Program-made: the position numbers and the translations under genes
The notes under the pieces: generated by a model
Databases searched by the model: none
What the model saw: the letters and a program-made list of their open reading frames with translations, nothing else
What the model was told of the DNA's origin: nothing
In this document: positions 55,667-64,000 of the stretch, one piece after another
Numbering within the stretch: the stretch's first letter is position 1
Layout of the letters: every line of letters starts with the position of its first letter
NCBI GenBank assembly: GCA_013339765.2
Contig: CM023454.1
Span: 145,829,949 to 145,893,948, forward strand
DNA: 64,000 nt
Reading direction: 5' to 3'
Source: Haemaphysalis longicornis
Lineage: Eukaryota; Arthropoda; Arachnida; Ixodida; Ixodidae

Positions 55667-55915
55667 TCAGCAAACGACCGAATTATGGAGGTAAAAATGT
55701 TGCGGTATTTTTTTTTTTGGAAGGTGAAAATGCGGTTCGGCAAACATTATTCGAAGATCAAAACACTTTTTCACCAAGTGGAAGTCATTGGAAAAAGGCA
55801 CAGCAGTTGAAAGTGGAAGATCGCGTTGAACAGCGGTTGTGCGCTTACATTTCGCCAAGGAAGGTAATGCAACCAAAATTAAAGCCCACACTGTGACACT
55901 GACGGTGATTTTCAT
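55667..55915 (-). CDS. Possible secreted small protein, first exon
   Basis: The ATG at 55915 (minus) has a favourable AAAATGA context and opens MKITVSVTVWALILVALPSL then AKC, a typical signal peptide with a hydrophobic core and an Ala-x-Cys-type end. KRTTAVQRDLPLSTAVPFSN follows. The frame runs 82 codons to 55667. Alternatively a weak donor (CACTTG|GTGAAA, near 55773) would end an exon after NDFHL. A TATA box lies about 95 bases upstream (56009-56016). Ticks secrete many small salivary peptides, but I do not recognise this one. Confidence 0.4.
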   Translation of the reverse strand: MKITVSVTVWALILVALPSLAKCKRTTAVQRDLPLSTAVPFSNDFHLVKKCFDLRIMFAEPHFHLPKKKIPQHFYLHNSVVC

Positions 55916-56008
55916 TTTTGCCGTGCTGACGTCGCGCGCCGAGAAAACTGTCGAATTAGTTTTGCAAGCTCGTGACAGCACAGGGGTTTTATTCTGCATG
56001 AATTGAGG

Positions 56009-56016
56009 TTTTATAG
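56009..56016 (-). promoter_or_regulatory. TATA box candidate
   Basis: On the minus strand CTATAAAA lies upstream of the signal-peptide ORF, placing a start of transcription near 55980 and a 5' leader of about 65 bases. Confidence 0.4.
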
Positions 56017-56344
56017 AATGAAAACCCCCTCACAAGGAGGAGAGAAAATGGAGAGAAAATTTGGCGTTCAAGGGCACCACCCGCACAGCTACAACACGAG
56101 CGGGAATATTTCTGCAACATCTACAGCAACACCAGGCAAATACACAGATGGCCCACACCCGACGTACTTCCTGTAAACAGCCGCAAAGGCGGACCTGAAG
56201 CTTTGTTTTTCCTTTCGCTTTACCTACAGGCCGAAAGAAGGCGCGGCAGTAACAGATGTGACGATATGCATAAACGCATGCTTGACGCTTGGGAGCTGTA
56301 TACCTATGCGAATGAATAAGATAGAAATCTCCGTATCTACTCAA

Positions 56345-56702
56345 CAGCAGGGCTGAACGTTAACCGCATCTTTATCAAAATCCTTCGATTTTCCCTTGCG
56401 CCATTCAGCCGCGAGGTTTTCAAACATGGCATCAGGGCCGTATGAATTCTGCGCCATAAGGCCAAATCCTTGGTTGTGGGATTTAACGCGCCTACGCAAC
56501 GCAGGTGAGGCACGTCGTAGTGCAGGGCTCCGGATTAATTTTGACCACCTAGGGATCATTAACGTGCTCTGAAACCTTGTACACACGGGCGCTTCTGCCT
56601 TTCGCCTCCATCACAAAAGCGGCCGCCGACGCGGGGAATCGAACCCGCGCCCTCGTGCTCAGCAGCACAACACCTTAGCCACTCAGCCACCGCGGCGGGC
56701 AA
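56345..56702 (-). mobile_element. Ruka-like tRNA-derived SINE
   Basis: On the minus strand the head is GCCGCGGTGGCTGAGTGGCT (A box TGGCTGAGTGG) and GCGCGGGTTCGATTCCCCGC (B box GGTTCGATTCC). The body reads GTGATGGAGGCGAAAGGCAG, CACGTTAATGATCCCTAGG, GGTCAAAATTAATCCGGAGC and TACGACGTGCCTCA. This series fits the tick Ruka SINE family as I know it. The tail below about 56440 is less certain. It is pol III-transcribed in principle and depends on LINE enzymes. Confidence 0.8.
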
Positions 56703-58369
56703 GGCCACAGCTGCATAAAAACCGGGCAGCGTCACTGAACCACAAAAAAGGCGGATCTCACGCAGGCGTGGGAACCGACGCAACACGAAACATTCGCTGT
56801 GTCGTACCTGTGTTAAAAAAATTGGCCGCGTATCCGCTTCTTTCTTTGCACAAGTCGTCAAAAGACGATAGCCTTTGTAAACATTTGCCAAGAAAATGCC
56901 CCCCCATTGCTTTCCCTCTCACCTGTCATGCTGTTCCTGTACCGTCGCGCTCATCCCAAGGTAAACACACTAAAGGTTTGCGCAAGGCGATTTGAATTTA
57001 CCGCGTGCCACTGCTACAGGCCGGGTTCCTCGATGCCCGCGCTGCAGTGCGCAGGGGACCCGCGTGAATGGAGGCGGCTGACTATAAGGTTTATAGAACC
57101 GCGTGGCCGTGCTCCACGTGCGTTCCAAGCAGAACGTGGAACGTAGCTAGTGGAAGCTTTCGTTGCTGTTGCCGCGTGATTTTTCATACGCCCCCAGGAG
57201 GCGGCGGTTTTCTGTAGTAGATGTAGAATATCATTTGCTATCGAAAAACCAAGCATCCATGAATTGTTTAATAAAGGAACACTGTAAATATCCCTTGCGT
57301 ACTGATTTCCTGTCTTATCTTTGCGTAATGTCTTGTTCTTGTTCAACAAAGTTGACAAGTATGAACAAATAAACCGGGCTTAGACGTTTACATTTTGCTG
57401 TGAGTATATAAGACTATTGCGCAATATCAATTTTTTTTTGGCCGGGTGGCTGAATCGAGTTACAGACAGATAGACGGACAGACATACAAACATACAGACA
57501 GACCAAAATTTCTGGGTTTAAGTAGCCCAAGAAAGACTATCGTCTTTAATAAACTGACGTGTGGCTTTTGTTAGTGCTGCCGGGCTTGGGGTACCTGCTC
57601 CAACTATTCAGAATGGTCAGCCGTTGTCAGTGCGTCGACAAATACAAGACACAAGAGAAACCTTCCAATTTTCAATCTCCCTGACTAAGGCGCAACCAGC
57701 GTCAAGCACAGACGTGCTACACGAACTGGGGTTTCTTTAGGCGTCCCTTCCCCCCTAACTGCTGCCCCCAGCGGACCGTCCGGGCGTGGTCCCAGGAGGC
57801 GAGCTTGGTCTCCTTAAACTCTGCCAAATCATCCTCCACCACCGCGTGTCGCTTACTGGGCGCCGCGGTAGGGACTAGCTAGCGTTGTAGAGTGTGAGAT
57901 AAGACCCGGCAGCAGACGATGCCATAAGGCCGCAGCAGCAGCTGCAGCAAGAGTTAAGGAAAAGCCAAAGGCAGGGGCCAAGGATAATTTCCTCTAAAAA
58001 TGGGGACCTGTCGAAGAAACTACGCATTACATTAACGCAGACTGTGGCCCACCTGTTTCGAGTTCGGTGGTGGAGATGTGTTGTTTTAGTAAAAATGAAT
58101 AACCGCTGCAAGTTGAGTCAAGAGTACTATTTAGTAGAGGTCACCGTAATGACAGCCGAAATGAATAGAATGCAAAAACAGCATCAGGAAAATTATAGCT
58201 ACGTGCTCAAAAAGAGGCGCCATTGAGCCTCTTATTGTGTGGGATTTTGTTTGAGCCGTTTTGTTCAAAAATTCGTAACAATTAAAACATATACTTGAAT
58301 TCCGTTTGCACTCGAGTGCAGTTATAACTCTACCATGAGTTATGAAGTCTGTCGTGAAGTTATAACTCT
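56703..58369. other. Unassigned, with CAGA/CATA microsatellite
   Basis: A CAGA-type repeat lies at about 57462-57504. Frames such as 57014-57358 (minus) and 58044-58226 (+) have no domain. A few simple palindromes but no gene. Confidence 0.4.
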
Positions 58370-58401
58370 GCCGCAGACTGCGTTACAACTTAGTCTGCGG
58401 C
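58370..58401. repeat. Perfect 10-bp stem hairpin
   Basis: GCCGCAGACT (58370-58379) pairs with AGTCTGCGGC (58392-58401), loop 12 bases. Just upstream ATAACTC…GAGTTAT at about 58324-58343 can form another stem. TATAACTCTGCCGC here also occurs at about 23651-23664. Confidence 0.75.
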
Positions 58402-59715
58402 GGCCGCACCATCTAAAGCAGTGATGCTCATGCGAGGTGCTACTGGAATTCAACGATGTTTAAAATTGGAATTTAACGATGTTTAAAATTGGTTCTGTGA
58501 AAAAACATGCCCGGCATTAGACTTCATCGTTGGCTGGGTATTCTTTATATCTCAGGAATCAGTATACCGCGATTCTGTCATATTGTCGACTGTAAAACGT
58601 GTCACATAAGCCTGCCAGCACGGCTCAGAATCATAACCATCGCTAGGGGACATGTACACAGTTGCTGAACGCCCTCCGTGTCAGCAGAGACGTTGAAATC
58701 CGAGGCACTTTGCCCCAAATTTGGAGCTTGCCTGGCTCGTTCCTCTGTCGTAAGAGGCATGTTCGAGAGTCGACTGATTCGGCACTGTTCCCTCAAGCCC
58801 TGGGTGCTTATGTCAACACCACGACGACGAGAACGCGCCAGCGCGTCTGTGTGTGCCTGCACGCGTTCTCTGGACTCGCTCGTTGAGCAGTGAAAGTTGC
58901 AGCGCAAAAGGATTAATTCCGCGCAAAAAAAAATTTACTCCCGCCCCCCAAAAAATCAACTTCAGAAACATGCCATACTGGGGATTGTAACTTCCGAGTT
59001 GCAAAACAAAATACCTATTGCTTCAGACCACTCAACCATAAGTCAGCGCTGACAGTAACGGTATTGTAAAGTATATATCGTATAGCCTGTTAGTTTTGAG
59101 TTTTGGCGTTCACAGCAGCTTAGTGACTATTTCTTGAATAACCCTCGTGTTGTAAGCGCTCCCTAAATTACCACAAATATCTCAAAAACGATCGTAAATG
59201 TGTGGTCTTGCAGGTGGTTCCTGTGCAAGTTCAACAAGCGCAAATAGGGCTTGCCGCACCTTGTACAATCAAAGTTTAGCCTGCTTTTAATTCTTTATCA
59301 CCCATAATAAATTTACGGATTTCCTGCCTCCTTTACTTGCCCTTAGAATTTTAACACAAAACTGTTGTGTTCCGGGATACCCAAAAATTTTCATGACGTC
59401 ATATCCGCCACGGAAATGAGGGTGTAAAGGGTGCACCCCTGCCTTTAGTACTAAAATTACGTTATATTTATGGTTACTCGTTTTGAGGTTTATATTTTAA
59501 CCCGAAAGTGTTTTATGCTGGAATACACCGTGCTTCCACTGACGTCATATCCAACCCTGAAATGACGCCACTACACCTATGCTGACGCGACCCGGCAGCA
59601 AGACATCGCTCGCCAAGCACACCACAATAGAGCCGCCCGCAAATCATGCTCAGCTGCAGATTTCGGTGCACATTTCACTTTCGTGTTTACCGACTCCTAT
59701 CCCTTTACGGCCCAG

Positions 59716-60488
59716 CCCACACAAACGTGTGGGTCACCAAATTCGTTTACAAAGCGGCACCTGTTTCGGTTTCGTTTCCAGAGCCCTGGGTAGTCCACTG
59801 CGGAAACGTTCAGAGACTTTATAGGTTTCGGTAGTTCACTCATTTCGCCACCAGGGGGCGACAAATCGCACATTAAAAACGGCGCCCAAGCCGTCGCAAT
59901 CACGCTAGCCGCCTTAACGATGAAAGCTGGTATTTCTTCTTGCTATTCTCGTATTTTCTGAATAAAAAGCGTAATACGCGATTTTCAGTACTTGGGAAAA
60001 CACGATCGGCTAAAAAACACACCCGTTCCCTTCGTGTGCGTTCCGTCATCACGCTTGAAAAATGCACCCACACATTTGTGTGGGCTGGGCTTTCGTCGTC
60101 ACGAAAATTTTGCTGGGCGGCACACGGTGGCGGGCTCGTGCACTGAAGCGCTAGCGATAAATAATTTGTTCTTGCTTTCTTGGTGTCTCATTTATTCGCG
60201 GTTTTGTTCTGGTTCATTGGTAATGTTTTCTTGCGCCTTAACCTTCAACTCGTTGCGTAATTACTTGTGATAATAGTATTAATTATAAGTATTAATTACG
60301 TTAAATAAAACTTCATTATTATTTATTTTCACACAATCCTATTTATAATATAAATACTCCTGTAAACAATATAAAACTTATAAATAATACGTAAAATAGT
60401 AGTTTTTCTGCGCCTGATGCTGTTTTTAAGGTATTCTTACTACCCGCAGATCATACAAATAGAAGCCCAGCCCACACATATGTGTGGG
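59716..60488. repeat. Three CCCACACA palindromes within 0.8 kb
   Basis: Palindromic 18-mers occur at 59716-59733 (stem CCCACAC), 60067-60084 (stem CCCACACA) and 60471-60488 (CCCACACATATGTGTGGG, perfect). All carry an outside GCCCAG (plus at the first and third, reversed at the second). The regularity suggests ends or repeats of an unknown element. Confidence 0.65.
59848..59860 (+). promoter_or_regulatory. CTCF-like motif
   Basis: CCACCAGGGGGCG matches the widely conserved CTCF core. No binding data are available, and no gene boundary nearby is certain. Confidence 0.35.
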
Positions 60489-63400
60489 TTTGTTTTCTGT
60501 GTGAAATACTCTGGGCTTTCCATTTTAACTTGTCGAAGCATCAATGGGAAGGGGTAAATACACAAAATTTAATTACTTGTGGCCATTTTTTCTAAAATGT
60601 TTATGTTGGCCAGGAAATGGCTATGACAGAGGAATCAGTCACAGTTTTTCTACTACCATCTCAATCAGCCAAGTGTCGCCTGCGCGCTTGTGTAGAGCTA
60701 CTTCGACTTCATAGACTCTACTAAGCTTGATACTCTCCAAACCTAACAAACTAAAGGCCCATTTTTCCCGGCACAAATCGTGCAGTAACGCACTGCGAGC
60801 CGCGGGGAGAAACAGCTGCAGTTGCTGGTGAGGGGCAGGGGAAATTTTCGTCCTCCTTCTTAAGTTGTAAGCGAGTAAGCGAACTTTTCCATCGCCATGC
60901 GAGCATGTCCCGCGTCAGTCGTACTGAGATCCGGGCGACGAGATTTAGGAAATGTTCACTTAGTTTTGCTGTCAACTGCTGGGGCAAAATGTGGGAGCAT
61001 TTCGAAGTGATGGTATAACTTCTGATTTTATCAACTTGGGTTTTTTGGGGGAAGAAACGTCGCTCATATTTGCAGACAATTGATTTGCGCGATGTCCCAC
61101 GGCAAAGTCATGGCGCCCACTGATGCGACACATTCTTCAAAGGCAGGAGACGCAGGCGTGCAGTCATCCGACGTGAGCTCTTTCACGCTGCTCTGATCCC
61201 AAGTCAGCAAACTTTCTTGTTGTGAAAGTTGGGGGTGAAGGGAGGGTGGGGCTAGCAAAGTGAGTGGCGCCCTATTTCCAGTGCCCACTTTTAGATGCCG
61301 CCATTTTCGCTGTTCGGCTCAGCTATCGCTGAGTCTCGAGAGCGAGTTGGGTAGGGCTGCCTGCCACAGCTCTGGCGTGTTGGGTTCGTGGGTGTTCTCT
61401 GAGGGCCATACAATGTTGCATCATTAGAATGCATAGAACAGATTTGCTTACTCTCCGCATTTTTGCAGTGTTTGTCTGCGCTGTTCGGGGGCATTATAGC
61501 AAGCCCATGCTTCAATTTTTCTGAATGTTTGGCTTTCGTAAGTATTGAGGTTTTTTATATAGGGTGGAACTTCTGTCTGCTGAGACGAAGCCTGGTGAGA
61601 AGTTCTTGATTGGCTTCAGGAGGAGAAAGACCGTACGAGTGGTTCGCCGTGGTACGTTAGGAACCTGTAAAGGAGTGGTAAGCAAGGCGAGTTGGTATGA
61701 TGTCAGCTTGGCGAAAACGACAGCGACAAATGAAGCAGCTTCATGTGTCCCCGTCATTTCGCGCTGTTGTGAAGATGACGTCGGGACCATCGCTACCAAA
61801 ATCGGCCGCCTCGTTTCTGTCTTGTCCCGCGTTACCCGGCAACAGATGGTGTGTATGTCCATCAGAGTTGGAGGGAGGTACTTGAGGATTCTGCCTGCCA
61901 CTTGAGATGAGGCTGCAACCATGGGTTTAGTACACACCACGGCAAACAGTCGCTATTAGATTAAGGCTCGCGCACGGTCAGCTTCAGAAGTTGACCTAAG
62001 ACCAATTGCAATTTCATTCCAATCGAAGCAACTATTGGAGGACGTGCAGGGACATGGGCGGGCTTATTGTGTAATAATTTAAGCGGGTGTGTTGTCATCT
62101 TCAGCACGCCAGCCTGAAGATGGAGTTCGGGCTACATGCCGGCTTGTCCTACTCCTTGTTGATCATGTTCACATTTGCTGAGGTAGGAACAGAGTGCAGA
62201 GAAGAGTGACCAGCGTAGGAGCACGAGTAGATCTGTGATGGTGACTAGCCTTGCCGTCATCCTTTTGTGCGAGCCTGTCGTTCGCAAGAAGTGTATTTTC
62301 ACCTTTGTTGCCTTGTGAGCTGACGGTGAAGAAGATCCGTAACGGATCGTCTCCTGAGTTAGCAGCCAACGAACATCTGTGTTGTACGGAGTGAGGAGGA
62401 GAGCGACGTGCGATGCCCAGTTTAGTAAATTTCGCGCCCGCTTGAACATCTCCATTTTGGGCGAGCCCCCATTGGCTGAAAGCAAAGGAGTCGAATGTGA
62501 GAGAGAGGGAAATAGAAACGCTTGTTAGGAGAACAAAAGGAGGTGTCACGATTGTCGTTGGGGCGGTGCCCTCCTTCCAGGGCCCCACGCTCTTTTGCTT
62601 CTCTCCGGGCTCGAAGAATCTAGTCCTGAATCCCAAAGTCGGAGATGACCGTACCTTCCTCCCATAGAGCCACCGTGTTTGTGGTGGTGTTTCCTAAAGG
62701 CCAGATGATAGGGTAGGCTCATGTTGCATGAAATAAGGTAGGAAGGGTTTCCGCATTGTATTTAATGCGTCTGTGTGTGTTTGAGGGAACATTTTGGATA
62801 GCCGGGATTTTTTAGGGTAAGTGCTTGTCTGGATTTGCCTCAGTGTTTGAGCTTCCTCGCCTGAAAGGTTCTTGTCCTGGTTGTGGAAAAGGGTTCGTTG
62901 TAGAAATCAGCGTCGGTTTAGATTACATTTTTTTGTTTTGAAGTTGTTTCCGCAGGAAGGCTACTCGTGCTCTTCTCGGTTTGTGCAGGTAGGGCTCCAC
63001 GTTTGACGGGGGGCAGCCCTTTCAGTCTTGTTCGTAGCTCTTCGCTCATGCCCGCTTTGTCAATATTTGAGTGTACGTCCTAGGGGGACCCCCTTCTTTG
63101 CGGGATAACACTGCCAGCTTTTGTTTTTTGCAGGAGCTTTTTTTTGGAGGGGGGGGGGAGATGTGACGCAGCACGAGTGAGCATAGATGTCGTTTGCCAT
63201 ACGTATTGCGAGTGCAACTGCATCGCGACTGAAATGCACGGGACATGAACCTTACTGAGCAGGACTCAACTAGAACTTCCGTCCCTGCTTTCTTCCCGAT
63301 AAAAAATATGGGTATTTACATACAACGTCGCATATAATCGCCAACACGCAGGATCCGTCATACGCCTGACTCGCGGTCATTGCTATGTAGTTAGAGCGAG

Positions 63401-64000
63401 CATTAGTGAATGTTGCAGAATGACACGGACGGCCAAGAATGTTGGTGTCAGATCTTGAGAGACTTGGTGGGAGGAGCGCTGTTACGTACACGTTTGAATT
63501 CTTGCGTAGTCCTGTTTGGACAACGTCTGTCTCTCGGACACGGAGCATGAATATATATTGGAGAAGAAACGGTCCATTGCGCCGCCCTGTGGTGAGCGAC
63601 CCCCGCCCGGTGCGACGACAACAGAACACGAAATACGAAGCTTCGTAGCTACGAAGACGAAGGAGAGGGTGAGAGCATCTGATGGACAAAATGACAGGGG
63701 CAACAGTCCGTTCTCTGGGATGCGCAGTGAGGAGGAGGAGGAGATGGTGGAGGAGAAACACTTCATTTAAAACTGGGTCCAGGGGAGCGGGGTGGCGGAG
63801 GATGTGATGTGAACCGCGACTTGGGAGGTATGTGCCAACTGCCATTCCGGGTGGCAGTTTCCAGTGTGAGGGAGAGGGAAAAGAATAAGAACCAAAAGAA
63901 GGGCCTGCTCGGGTGACGAGAGCTCGAGGTGCACGGTGGACCGCCTCATTGGCTTCTGCGCCTGTGAGGGCCGAACGGGTGGCGGTGCCCGGGCATTTGG
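60489..64000. other. Unassigned region
   Basis: Several long frames overlap on opposite strands (61064-61288 -, 61512-61940 -, 61564-61905 +, 62169-62636 -, 63270-63845 -) without domains I recognise. At 63138-63160 a poly-T then a purine run of G residues is followed by TGTGACGCAGCACG (63162). This could be a polypurine tract and LTR start on the plus strand, but no partner LTR is in view. A gene here cannot be excluded. Confidence 0.35.

Noticed and set aside
62169..62636. 155-residue minus ORF as host gene
   Set aside because: No domain, overlapped by other frames and without splice or promoter support.
63162..63640. Plus-strand LTR following a polypurine-like tract
   Set aside because: No matching partner LTR and no retroviral-type domains upstream in this window; kept only as a remark.

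Overview
This window looks like nuclear DNA from a repeat-rich arthropod, most likely a hard tick. I base that on tRNA-headed SINEs resembling the tick Ruka family, Penelope-like elements with GIY-YIG domains, I-clade LINEs with RNase H domains, CR1/L2-type LINEs and CA/CAGA microsatellites. I could not search a database, so the taxonomic call is inference. There is no prokaryotic operon structure and no complete single-copy host gene. Most of the sequence is a graveyard of transposable elements with stop codons and frameshifts.

Layout. 0-6 kb: SINE fragments and a 5'-truncated CR1/L2-type LINE (1931-5606, +). 6.4-15 kb: a TG microsatellite, an 837-bp DNA-transposon/MITE with TTTAA target duplications, a foldback at 10.1-10.3 kb, and two candidate spliced exons on the minus strand (10699-10868 and 7964-8011).

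15.1-33.0 kb is one deep nest. A repeat here called element X was split by a minus-strand Ty3/gypsy element (LTR at 15341-15538, LTR remnant at 32088-32187, X flanks on both outer sides). The gypsy RNase H region is itself split by about 12 kb. That insert holds a head-to-head inverted pair of Penelope-like elements (17.25-22.28 kb) and a nearly full-length I-clade LINE (about 24.0-29.57 kb, +). One Penelope arm was hit by a second X copy, which carries its own I-clade LINE. The other arm was hit twice by short elements that look like non-autonomous Helentrons (HINE-like).

33-47 kb: CR1-like LINE at 36927-38908; a minus-strand LINE (41038-42545) carrying a 545-bp foldback with an 11-bp target duplication; a CR1 3' fragment; a third Helentron-like copy (about 45083-45987) carrying a broken EEP endonuclease gene; and GGATT-type repeats present at 36 and 46 kb. 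48-54 kb: a decayed CR1, two I-clade LINE 3' regions, a near-perfect foldback at 52255-52534 and another LINE 3' end. 54-64 kb: mostly unassigned DNA with a possible first exon of a secreted peptide under a TATA box (55.7-56.0 kb, minus), a Ruka-like SINE, repeated CCCACACA palindromes and a CTCF-like motif.

How parts relate. The LINEs could have supplied reverse transcriptase activity for SINEs. The endonuclease-bearing Helentron-like copy is the only candidate autonomous relative of the two short HINE-like insertions. Nesting gives a relative order: X copy 1, then gypsy, then Penelope, then X copy 2 and the HINE-like copies, then the I-clade LINE in X copy 2.
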